From an uncultured Eubacteriales bacterium (GTDB taxonomy: Bacteria > Bacillota > Clostridia > Oscillospirales > Acutalibacteraceae), in the NCBI GenBank assembly GCA_934675165.1, contig CAKUPP010000008.1, positions 1 to 49,899 on the forward strand: 49,899 nt of DNA, written 5' to 3'. The notes below the pieces were generated by a model. That model ran no database searches, was not told the DNA's origin, and worked only from the letters and a program-made list of their open reading frames with translations. Below are positions 7,528 through 17,292 of the stretch, in pieces. The position numbers and the translations under genes were made by a program. Position 1 is the stretch's first letter. The number at the start of each line of letters is the position of its first letter.

Positions 7528-10500
7528 CTACTCTTCAGATTCGGAAATAATTGAGCAATCCTTTTCATCTTCAATACTAGCCTCTTCTTGCTTTAATTCT
7601 TCCTCAGTAATATTTTTTTCTATAATTACATCTCTGTACCTGTGAATTCCAGTTCCAGCAGGAAGCAATTTACCAATAATAACATTTTCCTTAAGTCCAA
7701 CAAGTGGATCCACTTTTCCTTTTATTGCAGCTTCTGTAAGAACTTTTGTAGTTTCTTGGAACGATGCCGCAGATAAGAACGATTCCGTTGCCAAAGAAGC
7801 CTTTGTTATACCCAAGAGTATTGGTGTGCATTTAGCAACTTCAAGTTCTGTCTCACCCAATTTTTTACGTTCTAAAATTTTATCATTTTCATGTAAAAAT
7901 TCAGATTTGTCTACAATAGAATTTTGAATTAACCCTGTATCTCCCGGTTCATCAACACGCACTTTACGCATCATCTGTCTCACAATAACTTCAATATGTT
8001 TATCGTTAATATCAACGCCCTGCATTCTGTACACTCTTTGAACTTCTTGAATAAGGTAAGCTTCCACTGCTTCTGGTCCCTTAATTGCCAAAACATCGTG
8101 AGGGTTAACAGAACCTTCGGTTATCATATCCCCAGCATCAATAATTTGATCTTCTTCTACACAAACACGAGATCCAAAAGGAATAAGATATGATTTTTCT
8201 TCACCTGTTTCCTCATTATAAATAACAACATTACGACTATTTTTAACTTGTTCAAATCTAACCGTACCAGAAATTTCGCTTATAATTGCTAGTCTCTTTG
8301 GCTTACGTCCTTCAAACAACTCTTCAACACGAGGCAAACCTTGAGTAATATCTTCAGAACTAGCAATACCTCCTGTATGGAATGTTCTCATAGTAAGCTG
8401 CGTACCAGGTTCACCAATAGACTGTGCTGCAATAATTCCAACTGCTTCCCCCACGGCTACGGGCAATCCATTGGCTAGATCTGCACCATAACATTTTTTG
8501 CAAACACCTTGCTTTGATTTACAATTGAATATTGAACGAATTTCAATTTTTTGAACTCCACGAGAAATGATAGCATCTGCATCTTCATCATCCATAAGTT
8601 TGTCTTTTGAAACAATAACTTCCTTTGTAACTGTATCTATAAAATCTTCACAAAGATATCTTCCAATTAAACGTTCCTTCAAACTTTCTATAGATTCTTT
8701 TCCATCCTTAATTTCAAATACTGTAATGCCACGAGTTGATCCACAATCATCTTCACGAATAATAACTTCTTGAGAAACATCAACAAGCCGACGAGTGAGG
8801 TATCCAGAGTCCGCTGTTCTGAGTGCTGTATCAGCTGAACCTTTTCTCGCACCACGAGAAGCAATAAAATACTCCAATATATTAAGCCCTTCACGATAGT
8901 TACCTCTGATTGGAATTTCAATTGTAGCACCAGAAGCATTAGCAATTAAGCCACGCATACCCGCAAGCTGCCTAATCTGACTCATAGAACCACGAGCTCC
9001 AGAATCTGCCATCATAAATACTGGATTATATCTATCCAAGTTAGCTTGTAAAGCGTGAGAAACATCATCTGTAGCACGCTCCCAAACTTTAAGAGTATGT
9101 GCCTTTCTTTCTGTATCAGATATCAGTCCACGTCTATAATCTTTAACTATATGATCAATATCTGACTCCGCCCTCGCAAGTATATCTTTCTTTGCTGGAG
9201 GAATAACAGCATCACAAACTGCAATTGTAATAGCTCCCCTTGTTGAATATTTAAAGCCCTGCGCTTTTATACTATCCAAAATTTCAGCAGTTTTTTGAGT
9301 GCCGTGGACCTTTATGCACGCATCTACTATATTACCAAGTTGCTTTTTGCCAACCAAAAAATTAATTTCGAGCTGACCATCATTTTCAGGATTTGTTCTA
9401 TCTACATAACCAAGATCTTGTGGAATAGGGCCGTTAAAAATAATCCTTCCTGCAGTCGTTTGAATGAGAACATTTCTTCCGTTAACGTTTCTTCTCACCT
9501 TTATCTTTGCGTGAAGGCCAATATTCTTAGCATCATATGCCATTAAAACTTCATCAAAATCTCTAAAAATTTTTCCCTCACCTGGTTCACCATCTTTTTC
9601 CAGAGTTAGATAGTATGAACCCAAAACCATATCTTGAGTAGGAACAGTAACAGGTCTACCGTCTGAAGGCTTTAATAAATTGCCAGAAGCAAGCATCAAA
9701 AATCTAGCTTCTGCCTGTGCCTCAGCTGAAAGAGGAACATGAACAGCCATCTGATCTCCATCAAAGTCTGCATTATAAGCCGAACAAACAAGTGGGTGTA
9801 ATTTAAGAGCACGACCTTCTACCAAAACAGGTTCAAAAGCTTGTATTCCCAACCTATGCAAAGTAGGTGCACGATTTAAAAGTACTGGATGACCTTTTAT
9901 AACTATTTCAAGTGCATCCCAAACTTCGGGCCTACATCTATCAACAGCTTTTCTTGCTGCTTTTATGTTTGTAACAACACCAATTTCCACAAGCCTCTTC
10001 ATAACAAATGGCTTAAATAATTCCAATGCCATTTCTTTTGGAAGGCCACACTGATATATTTTAAGTTCAGGTCCTACTACAATAACTGAACGTCCTGAAT
10101 AGTCTACACGTTTTCCAAGCAAATTTTGTCTAAAACGTCCCTGTTTACCTTTAAGCATATCAGAAAGCGATTTAAGCGACCTGTTATTTGGGCCAGTTAC
10201 AGGTCTGCCTCGACGTCCATTATCAATGAGGGCATCCACTGATTCTTGAAGCATCCTTTTTTCATTTCTAATTATAATATCAGGTGCACCCAACTCCATG
10301 AGCCTTTTCAAACGATTGTTTCTGTTTATTACTCTTCTGTAAAGATCATTTAAATCAGATGTTGCAAAACGTCCACCATCAAGCTGAACCATAGGACGCA
10401 AATCCGGTGGTATTACTGGCAAAACATCTAATATCATCCACTCTGGACGATTTCCAGATAATCTAAATGATTCAACTGCCTCAAGACGTTTTAAAAGTCT

Positions 10501-11112
10501 AACCTTTTTTTGCCCACTTGCAGTTACTAATGATTCTTTTATTTCTTCAGAAAGCTCATCTAAATCAATTTTTTCAAGAATTTTTTTAATTGATTCAGCA
10601 CCCATCCCCGCTTCAAAATCATCATCATACTTTTCGCGTAATTCACTATACTCTTTTTCGCTCAAAAATTGCTGAGAAGACAGTTCTTTAACATTGCCTG
10701 GATCAATAACCACATATAACGCAAAGTACAAAACTTTTTCAAGCATTCTTGGTGACATGTCAAGTATCAGTCCCATGCGAGAAGGTATTCCTTTAAAATA
10801 CCAAATATGAGAAACCGGAGCAGCGAGTTCTATATGCCCCATACGCTCACGACGCACTTTGGAGCGAGTAACTTCTACACCACACCTATCACAAATTTTT
10901 CCTTTGTACCTAATTCTTTTATATTTTCCACAGTGGCATTCCCAATCTTTTTGAGGTCCAAAAATTCGTTCACAAAACAAACCGTCCGTTTCTGGCTTTA
11001 AAGTTCTATAATTTATAGTTTCTGGTTTTTTTACTTCTCCGTAAGACCAACTTCTGATTTTTTCCGGAGACGCTAAACCTATTTTTATTGATTCAAATAT
11101 ATTAAAATCCAT
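7528..11112 (-). CDS. rpoC: RNA polymerase subunit beta'
   Basis: This 1194-residue protein is the beta' subunit, which with beta forms the catalytic cleft. The N-terminal zinc site CHCGKYKRIRYKGKICDRCG is intact, as is the catalytic magnesium loop NADFDGDQMAVHVP. The second zinc cluster is seen at FNCKSKQGVCKKCYG, followed by the trigger-loop region with GEPGTQLTMRTFHTGG. The length is typical for a clostridial beta' without lineage inserts. The tail is acidic (EASIEDEKDC onward). It follows rpoB after 98 bases that hold a perfect palindrome. The downstream neighbour is a carboxypeptidase, not rpsL-rpsG-fusA as in most Firmicutes. Confidence 0.98.
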   Translation of the reverse strand: MDFNIFESIKIGLASPEKIRSWSYGEVKKPETINYRTLKPETDGLFCERIFGPQKDWECHCGKYKRIRYKGKICDRCGVEVTRSKVRRERMGHIELAAPVSHIWYFKGIPSRMGLILDMSPRMLEKVLYFALYVVIDPGNVKELSSQQFLSEKEYSELREKYDDDFEAGMGAESIKKILEKIDLDELSEEIKESLVTASGQKKVRLLKRLEAVESFRLSGNRPEWMILDVLPVIPPDLRPMVQLDGGRFATSDLNDLYRRVINRNNRLKRLMELGAPDIIIRNEKRMLQESVDALIDNGRRGRPVTGPNNRSLKSLSDMLKGKQGRFRQNLLGKRVDYSGRSVIVVGPELKIYQCGLPKEMALELFKPFVMKRLVEIGVVTNIKAARKAVDRCRPEVWDALEIVIKGHPVLLNRAPTLHRLGIQAFEPVLVEGRALKLHPLVCSAYNADFDGDQMAVHVPLSAEAQAEARFLMLASGNLLKPSDGRPVTVPTQDMVLGSYYLTLEKDGEPGEGKIFRDFDEVLMAYDAKNIGLHAKIKVRRNVNGRNVLIQTTAGRIIFNGPIPQDLGYVDRTNPENDGQLEINFLVGKKQLGNIVDACIKVHGTQKTAEILDSIKAQGFKYSTRGAITIAVCDAVIPPAKKDILARAESDIDHIVKDYRRGLISDTERKAHTLKVWERATDDVSHALQANLDRYNPVFMMADSGARGSMSQIRQLAGMRGLIANASGATIEIPIRGNYREGLNILEYFIASRGARKGSADTALRTADSGYLTRRLVDVSQEVIIREDDCGSTRGITVFEIKDGKESIESLKERLIGRYLCEDFIDTVTKEVIVSKDKLMDDEDADAIISRGVQKIEIRSIFNCKSKQGVCKKCYGADLANGLPVAVGEAVGIIAAQSIGEPGTQLTMRTFHTGGIASSEDITQGLPRVEELFEGRKPKRLAIISEISGTVRFEQVKNSRNVVIYNEETGEEKSYLIPFGSRVCVEEDQIIDAGDMITEGSVNPHDVLAIKGPEAVEAYLIQEVQRVYRMQGVDINDKHIEVIVRQMMRKVRVDEPGDTGLIQNSIVDKSEFLHENDKILERKKLGETELEVAKCTPILLGITKASLATESFLSAASFQETTKVLTEAAIKGKVDPLVGLKENVIIGKLLPAGTGIHRYRDVIIEKNITEEELKQEEASIEDEKDCSIISESEE

Positions 11113-11173
11113 AATGCAACCCCTTAGATTTATTGTGTGTTAATACTAAGTTAAAAACAAATTTGGGCAAACA

Positions 11174-11193
11174 AAGCGGAGACGTCTCCGCTT
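11174..11193. repeat. Perfect 20-base palindrome between rpoB and rpoC
   Basis: AAGCGGAGACGTCTCCGCTT is its own reverse complement and would form a strong hairpin in the rpoBC mRNA, 18 bases after the rpoB stop. No T-run follows on the minus strand, so it is more likely an mRNA processing or stability element than a terminator. Confidence 0.7.
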
Positions 11194-11210
11194 ATTTCCA
11201 ATTGTCTAAA

Positions 11211-14200
11211 CTATTCTTCTAAATCGTCCTCCGGATCGTCAACTGAAAATTCTTCATCCAAGTTGCTATCCAAATCGTCATCCATTTCTTCATCTTCAAA
11301 TACTGTCTCATCACTATCTGTTTCATCCGTATTTGCTAAATTCTCATCTAAACTGCTTATTTCATAACCTTTTTCATCATTTTCTGTCATAACATCTGGA
11401 CCTAAAATATCTTTCTCAATAGAAAGACCCATATCGTCTTCTCCATCAAAATCTCGACGAAGATCAATCTCATTATTATCTTTATCAAGAACTGCCAAAT
11501 CAAGTCCCATAGATTGCAATTCTTTGATAAGAACTTTAAACGATTCAGGAATACCAGGTTTTGGAATGTTCTGACCTTTCACAATGGATTCATAAGTTTT
11601 AACTCTTCCTACAACATCATCAGATTTTACTGTTAATATTTCTTGAAGAGTATAAGCTGCACCATAAGCTTCTAAAGCCCAAACTTCCATCTCACCAAAA
11701 CGTTGTCCACCAAACTGTGCTTTACCGCCTAAAGGTTGTTGTGTAACAAGTGAATACGGTCCAGTAGAACGTGCATGAATTTTATCATCAACAAGGTGAT
11801 GTAATTTCAAGTAATACATATATCCAACTGTTACAGGATTGTCAAAATACTCTCCTGTGCGGCCATCTTTTAGCCACATTTTTCCATCTTCACTATATCC
11901 TGCATTTTTAAGACATTCGAATATATCATCTTCATGTGCACCATCAAACACAGGTGTGGCAATCTTCCATCCTAATGCTTTAGCAGCATATCCTAAGTGA
12001 ACTTCCAATACTTGCCCTATATTCATACGGGAAGGAACGCCGAGCGGGTTAAGAACTATGTCGAGTGGTGTCCCATCAGGTAAAAATGGCATATCTTCAA
12101 CTGGTAAAATTCTTGAAACAACACCCTTATTACCATGACGACCAGCCATTTTATCTCCAACAGATATTTTTCTCTTTTGAGCAATATAACATCTTACCAC
12201 TTTGTTTACACCAGGTTGCAACTCATCTTTGCTATTTTCTCTTGTAAATACTTTAACGTCAACAACTATTCCATATTCTCCGTGAGGAACTCTAAGCGAT
12301 GTATCACGAACTTCTCTTGCTTTTTCTCCAAAAATTGCTCTCAAAAGTCTTTCTTCTGCAGTGAGTTCGGTTTCGCCTTTTGGAGTTACCTTTCCGACAA
12401 GAATATCACCTGCACGAACCTCTGCACCTATTCTTATGATACCTTGATCATCAAGATCCCTCAAAAGATCTTCATTAACATTTGGTATGTCGCGTGTGAT
12501 TTCCTCAGGACCAAGTTTAGTATCACGTGACTCGATTTCATATTTTTCAATGTGTATGGAGGTATAAACATCTTCACGGACAACTTTCTCACTTATGAGA
12601 ACAGCGTCTTCGTAATTATAACCTTCCCATGTCATAAATCCTATAAGTGCATTCTTACCAAGACTTATTTCACCATTATCTGTAGCAGGGCCATCTGCAA
12701 GAACTTCTCCTGCTTTAACTCTCTGCTCAATGGAAACAATGGGAACTTGATTTACACATGTGCTCTGATTTGAACGAGTAAATTTAGTTAAATGAAAAAC
12801 TTCATTTTTCCCGGAATCATAATGCACAACAATTTTATCAGCACTTACGCTCCTAATTTCGCCATCTTCTTTTGAAATTATACATACGCCCGAATCTACA
12901 CCAGCTTGATATTCCATGCCCGTACCAACTATAGGTGCCTCACTTTTTAAAAGCGGTACAGCTTGCTTCTGCATGTTTGAACCCATCAAAGCACGGTTTG
13001 CATCATCGTTTTCCAAAAATGGAATCATAGCCGTAGCTACAGAAACTACCATCTTAGGTGAAACATCCATAAAATCGGCTTCACCACGAGGTATCTCTAC
13101 AAATTCATCTCTGCATCGGCCGTTAACCTTTGCATGAACAAACCTTCCATCTTCATCAAGAGGCTCATTAGCCTGCGCTACTACATATTCATCTTCTTCA
13201 TCTGCAGTCATATACACCACTTCTGAAGTTACTCTGCCGGTGGATTTGTCCACACGACGAAATGGCGCCTCAATGAATCCATACTCATTCACTTTCGCAA
13301 AAGTTGAAAGATACGAAATAAGTCCAATATTAGGCCCTTCTGGTGTTTCAATTGGACACATACGACCATAATGACTATAGTGTACATCACGTACTTCAAA
13401 TCCAGCTCTATCTCTCGAAAGTCCTCCAGGACCAAGAGCTGAAAGACGCCTCTTGTGGGTAAGCTCAGATAATGGATTTGTTTGATCCATAAACTGAGAA
13501 AGCGGAGACGAACCAAAAAACTCTTTAATTGCAGCAATTATCGGTCTGATATTTATAAGCGCATTCGGAGTAATCACTTCTAAATCTTGCGCTTGAAGAG
13601 TCATTCTTTCCCTTATAACTCTTTCCAGACGCGAAAAGCCTATTCTAACTTGATTTTGGAGCAACTCACCTACAGAACGAATTCTCCTATTTCCAAGATG
13701 GTCAATGTCATCGGTCACTCCTATACCATTACTCAAACATATCATATAATTTATTGATGCGAATATATCATCAACAATTATGTGTTTAGGAATAAGTTCA
13801 TCAATTCTGTTTCTTATGGCATTTTTAAGTTCTTTTTCACCATCACAAGATTCCAAAATTTCAGAAAGAATACTAAACCTTACTTTTTCTTTTACGCCAC
13901 ACAGTTTTCTAGCATCAAAATCAACATATTTACTTATGTCAACCATTCCGTTGGAAATTATTTTTATTTCTTTGTCTCCTTTTTCAACATAAGCCATACA
14001 TACGCCGGCATTTTCAATTCTTAAAGCTTTTTCTTCTGTAATAATTTCACCAGCATCAGCAATAATTTCCCCTGTAAGAGGATCAGGAATAGGCCTTGAT
14101 ATTTTCCGATTTTTAATTCTGTGAGAAATAGCAAGTTTTTTATTGTATTTATACCTACCAACTCTGGATAAATCATACCTTCTTGCATCAAAGAGCAACG

Positions 14201-14975
14201 AGTTAAGATGAGCCTGAGAATTTTCAAGTGTAGGAGGTTCACCCGGACGAAGTTTTCTGTAAACTTCAAACAAAGCTTCTTCCATACATTTACACGAATC
14301 TTTTTCAAGTGTTGCATTTAAACGCTCATCTTCACCAAAATATTCAACTATTTCAGCATCACTACCAAGTCCAAGTGCTCTTATAAATGTAGTTAAAGGT
14401 ATTTTTCTATTTTTATCAATACGAACATATATTATATCGTTGGAATCTGTTTCATATTCAAGCCAGGCGCCGCGATTAGGGATAATCGTTGAACTAAAAA
14501 GTTCTTTTCCGGTTTTGTCATATTCCATTTTAAAATATACGCCAGGCGATCTAACCAACTGAGATATAACGACACGTTCTGCACCATTTATAATAAACGT
14601 TCCGCTGTCAGTCATGAGTGGGAAATCGCCCATATAAACCTCGGATTCCTTAACTTGACCAGTTTCTCTGTTGAGAAGTCTTGCAGTCACTCTAAGTGGT
14701 GCTGCATATGTAGTTTCTCTCTCCTTACATTCATTTATATCATAAGTCGAGTGATTCACATCCATAGTATAGTCTATAAAATCGAGAACCAAATTGCCGG
14801 TAAAATCAGTTATGCCCGAAACATCTTTAAAAACTTCTTTAAGTCCCTCTTCCAAGAACCAGTTGTAAGAATTTTTTTGAATTTCCAATAAATTTGGAAG
14901 CTTTATCACCTCATCAATTTTAGAAAAGCTCATTCTGGTAGTCTTTCCAAGCTGAACGGGTTTGACATTTACCAT
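11211..14975 (-). CDS. rpoB: RNA polymerase subunit beta
   Basis: This is the beta subunit, 1254 residues from the ATG at 14975 (MVNVKPVQLGKTTRMSF, the usual clostridial N-terminus; GGAG lies twelve bases upstream). A possible start six codons earlier lacks a ribosome site. Conserved blocks include SPGVYFKME, the rifampicin region (FMDQTNPLSELTHKRRLSAL), GPEEITRDIP, KGETELTAEERLLRAIFGEK and the C-terminal GGKAQFGGQRFGEMEVWALEA. In the rifampicin pocket the usual SSQLSQF reads SSPLSQF, a Gln-to-Pro change at the residue equivalent to E. coli 510. The last 70 residues form a very acidic tail. rpoB is the first gene of its unit: no rplJ/rplL precedes it, and tyrS diverges instead. Confidence 0.97.
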   Translation of the reverse strand: MVNVKPVQLGKTTRMSFSKIDEVIKLPNLLEIQKNSYNWFLEEGLKEVFKDVSGITDFTGNLVLDFIDYTMDVNHSTYDINECKERETTYAAPLRVTARLLNRETGQVKESEVYMGDFPLMTDSGTFIINGAERVVISQLVRSPGVYFKMEYDKTGKELFSSTIIPNRGAWLEYETDSNDIIYVRIDKNRKIPLTTFIRALGLGSDAEIVEYFGEDERLNATLEKDSCKCMEEALFEVYRKLRPGEPPTLENSQAHLNSLLFDARRYDLSRVGRYKYNKKLAISHRIKNRKISRPIPDPLTGEIIADAGEIITEEKALRIENAGVCMAYVEKGDKEIKIISNGMVDISKYVDFDARKLCGVKEKVRFSILSEILESCDGEKELKNAIRNRIDELIPKHIIVDDIFASINYMICLSNGIGVTDDIDHLGNRRIRSVGELLQNQVRIGFSRLERVIRERMTLQAQDLEVITPNALINIRPIIAAIKEFFGSSPLSQFMDQTNPLSELTHKRRLSALGPGGLSRDRAGFEVRDVHYSHYGRMCPIETPEGPNIGLISYLSTFAKVNEYGFIEAPFRRVDKSTGRVTSEVVYMTADEEDEYVVAQANEPLDEDGRFVHAKVNGRCRDEFVEIPRGEADFMDVSPKMVVSVATAMIPFLENDDANRALMGSNMQKQAVPLLKSEAPIVGTGMEYQAGVDSGVCIISKEDGEIRSVSADKIVVHYDSGKNEVFHLTKFTRSNQSTCVNQVPIVSIEQRVKAGEVLADGPATDNGEISLGKNALIGFMTWEGYNYEDAVLISEKVVREDVYTSIHIEKYEIESRDTKLGPEEITRDIPNVNEDLLRDLDDQGIIRIGAEVRAGDILVGKVTPKGETELTAEERLLRAIFGEKAREVRDTSLRVPHGEYGIVVDVKVFTRENSKDELQPGVNKVVRCYIAQKRKISVGDKMAGRHGNKGVVSRILPVEDMPFLPDGTPLDIVLNPLGVPSRMNIGQVLEVHLGYAAKALGWKIATPVFDGAHEDDIFECLKNAGYSEDGKMWLKDGRTGEYFDNPVTVGYMYYLKLHHLVDDKIHARSTGPYSLVTQQPLGGKAQFGGQRFGEMEVWALEAYGAAYTLQEILTVKSDDVVGRVKTYESIVKGQNIPKPGIPESFKVLIKELQSMGLDLAVLDKDNNEIDLRRDFDGEDDMGLSIEKDILGPDVMTENDEKGYEISSLDENLANTDETDSDETVFEDEEMDDDLDSNLDEEFSVDDPEDDLEE

Positions 14976-15191
14976 AGATTCCAAACACTCCATTTCTTGT
15001 TTTTTTATTAAAACTGTTCACGGTAACATTTCAAGCACGTTTAAAATCAATTTCTGTAAATTGTATTAACGTCTCATATATTTTTATCGATTTTTTTAAA
15101 AAATCGATATTTTTTTACTTGATTTTACAATAAATTCATGATATCATGGAACTGATTTTGTTGTGTGCTTGTATCATTAATGCAATATAGT

Positions 15192-15220
15192 ATTCTACTA
15201 TATTTTTAAAGATTTGTCAA
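15192..15220 (-). promoter_or_regulatory. Strong promoter for rpoB-rpoC with a long leader
   Basis: A perfect TTGACA (15215-15220) and TAGAAT (15192-15197) have a 17-base spacer. Transcription would start near 15185, giving a leader of about 210 bases before rpoB. The leader contains a 12-base palindrome CATGATATCATG (15137-15148) and an A/T-rich hairpin, ATCGAT...ATCGAT (15086-15108). The 14976-15272 gap holds nothing else I recognise; no L10-type leader or T-box is visible. Confidence 0.75.
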
Positions 15221-15272
15221 GCAAAAAACAGAAAATATTTTACTTAAAAAAGCTGTAAGGTGGGAAATAACA

Positions 15273-16493
15273 GTGAGCATCTACGAAGAACTTTCAAAAC
15301 GTGGTTTAATAGCTCAAATAACTAACGAAGAAAAAGTAAAAGAAATTTTGGAAAAAGAAAAAGTTTATTTTTATATAGGGTTTGATCCTACTGCAGATTC
15401 GCTTCACGTGGGACATCTTACTCAATTAATGATAATTTCCAGAATGCAAAAAGCAGGCCACATTCCCATAATACTATTTGGCGGTGCCACAGCTTTAGTT
15501 GGCGATCCTAGCGGAAAAACAGATATGAGAAAAATGTTAAGCCCCGAACAAATCAATCACAATATCGACCGCTTCAAGCAACAAGCTAAACGATTTGTAG
15601 ATTTTTCAGATAACAAAGCCATAATAGTTAACAATTCAGACTGGCTTTCTGATCTCAATTATATAGATTTTTTGAGAGAAATCGGTATAAATTTCTCTGT
15701 AAACAAAATGCTTGCAGCAGAATGTTACAAACAAAGATTAGAAAAAGGTTTAACGTTTTTTGAATTAAACTACATGATAATGCAAAGTTACGATTTTTTC
15801 ACCTTAAATAAAAAATTTGGGTGCAAACTAGAGCTCGGCGGAGATGATCAGTGGAGTAACATAATAGGTGGAGTGGAACTTATTCGAAAATTAAGCAAAA
15901 AAGAAGCCTTTGGCCTGACTTTTAAACTTTTAACAACAAGCGAAGGTAAAAAAATGGGCAAAACCGAAAAGGGCGCTATTTGGATTGATCCCGAAAAAAC
16001 TTCACCATATGAATTTTATCAATATTGGAGAAACATAAATGACAATGATGTGATTAACTGTATGAACATGTTGACCTTTATCCCCACTGATAAAATACAG
16101 GGATATTCCAAAGTTCAAGGGCAAGAATTAAATAAAATTAAAGAAATACTTGCATTTGAAATAACAAAGATAGTACATGGAGAATCAGAGGCACAAAAAG
16201 CACTAAAGACTTCACGTTCTCTTTTTGAAGAAAATACATCTGAAAAAAATATGCCTCAAGTCACTTTACCAAAAGAACTTTTAGAAAACAACACCATAGG
16301 TATAATTGAAATTTTAATAAAATCTAATCTTGCCCCTTCAAAAAGCGAAGCAAGAAGGCTTATTTCACAGGGCGGTATATCCGTTGACAATAAAAAAATA
16401 AACGACGTGAACTATTTAATATCTGAAGAACAATTAAATAAAAGCGTTATAATAAAAAAGGGTAAAAAAACATTTAAACGAGTAAGTTTATAG
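15273..16493 (+). CDS. tyrS: Tyrosyl-tRNA synthetase
   Basis: It joins tyrosine to tRNA-Tyr. The class I HIGH motif appears as HVGH within DPTADSLHVGHLTQLM, and the KMSKS loop as KKMGKTEKG. The substrate pocket blocks QSYDFF and GGDDQWSNIIGG are intact. A C-terminal S4-like RNA-binding domain is present (SKSEARRLISQGGISVDNKKI). The length of 406 residues is usual for a TyrRS of the Bacillus class. The start is GTG at 15273 with aaggtggg upstream. It is a single-gene unit divergent from rpoB and ending in a strong terminator. No T-box leader is visible, although tyrS genes in Firmicutes often have one. Confidence 0.96.
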   Translation: MSIYEELSKRGLIAQITNEEKVKEILEKEKVYFYIGFDPTADSLHVGHLTQLMIISRMQKAGHIPIILFGGATALVGDPSGKTDMRKMLSPEQINHNIDRFKQQAKRFVDFSDNKAIIVNNSDWLSDLNYIDFLREIGINFSVNKMLAAECYKQRLEKGLTFFELNYMIMQSYDFFTLNKKFGCKLELGGDDQWSNIIGGVELIRKLSKKEAFGLTFKLLTTSEGKKMGKTEKGAIWIDPEKTSPYEFYQYWRNINDNDVINCMNMLTFIPTDKIQGYSKVQGQELNKIKEILAFEITKIVHGESEAQKALKTSRSLFEENTSEKNMPQVTLPKELLENNTIGIIEILIKSNLAPSKSEARRLISQGGISVDNKKINDVNYLISEEQLNKSVIIKKGKKTFKRVSL

Positions 16494-16549
16494 AGAGCTT
16501 TAAAATTTTTACGGTAAATTCGTAATAAATCATATTCACACAGTATTAT

Positions 16550-16600
16550 ATATCACCTCAAGTATTGTAAGAATAACTTCAATATTTGAGGTGATATTTT
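16550..16600 (+). terminator. Rho-independent terminator after tyrS
   Basis: ATATCACCTCAA pairs with TTGAGGTGATAT and the stem continues with TATTG/CAATA around a twelve-base loop, then a short T-run. It separates tyrS from the convergent gene at 16630. Confidence 0.85.
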
Positions 16601-16629
16601 GTAATATAAACACTTATTTAAATCAAAAA

Positions 16630-17007
16630 TCAAATTGTTGTTGGTTTAAAAATCGGAGGCCCTGATTTTAATTTTTTGTACGCTTGCATCGCTTCTAATG
16701 TTTTTTCTCCTGCAGTTACGCCATTTTCAAAATCCTTATCATGCGGAAAAGAGTCTAAATTCACACCTTCAAACTTATTTTTTGTTCCTGCAGAAACACG
16801 ATTAAGATCATAATCTGACATAAAATACCGATAGTCTTCTTCATCCAAATTATTCAAGAAACCAGCAAGCTCTTGTTTTGTATACCCGTCTTCTACGCCA
16901 ACACAAAAATCATAAACATCATCGTAGTTCTCTTGTTCAGCAAGCTCCTTCATCAAATCTTCTCTTTCAATAACAGATTCAATAAGTTTGTCGATATTTT
17001 CTACCAT
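16630..17007 (-). CDS. Small acidic protein with Nif11/NHLP-leader-like N-terminus
   Basis: The protein has 125 residues. Its first 50 (MVENIDKLIESVIEREDLMK, then YDDVYDFCVGVEDGYTKQEL) resemble the helical Nif11 or nitrile-hydratase-type leader family, with a run of acidic helices followed by the segment where such proteins have their G-[FY]-[ST]-xxEL turn. The C-terminal part (GVTAGEKTLEAMQAY, ending GPPIFKPTTI) shows no Cys-rich core of the sort made into a RiPP, and no modifying enzyme is encoded nearby. The start has AAGGAGG at good spacing and its own promoter. The assignment is by pattern only; an unrelated small helical protein is equally possible. Confidence 0.6.
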   Translation of the reverse strand: MVENIDKLIESVIEREDLMKELAEQENYDDVYDFCVGVEDGYTKQELAGFLNNLDEEDYRYFMSDYDLNRVSAGTKNKFEGVNLDSFPHDKDFENGVTAGEKTLEAMQAYKKLKSGPPIFKPTTI

Positions 17008-17076
17008 ATTATTTCCTCCTTATCTAAAAATACACTAAAAAATATATAATTTATGCATCGTTTATCTTCGAAGCTT

Positions 17077-17105
17077 ATTTTATACTATTTAAAGTAAATT
17101 TTCAA
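17077..17105 (-). promoter_or_regulatory. Promoter for the Nif11-like gene
   Basis: TTGAAA (17100-17105) and TAAAAT (17077-17082) are 17 bases apart on the minus strand, giving a leader of about 65 bases. Confidence 0.5.
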
Positions 17106-17181
17106 GTACTTTTTAAAATTTTGTGATAATTTAACATATATTGTCGCGTTTTATACGTCTTTTACTTAAGTACAAAACACA

Positions 17182-17236
17182 AAAAAGCCTCCGCTGCAAC
17201 AGATTTTCAAAATTAATCTGATTACTTTGGAGACTT
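17182..17236 (-). terminator. Terminator after the membrane AAA+ gene
   Basis: A long bulged stem (AAGTCTCC with GGAGGCTT and CAGATT with AATCTG) ends in TTTTTT on the minus strand. It lies 57 bases past the AAA+ stop. Confidence 0.65.
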
Positions 17237-17292
17237 TATATCAAATAATATTTTTTAAACCAAAACCACTTCTATTTCACATTCAATGATAA

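Noticed and set aside
12065..14317. Several open frames of 60-131 codons opposite rpoB
   Set aside because: They are antisense shadows of rpoB, without ribosome sites or family patterns.
15000..15272. Possible T-box leader for tyrS
   Set aside because: No T-box core sequence or specifier stem is visible on the + strand; the region instead holds the rpoB promoter and leader.
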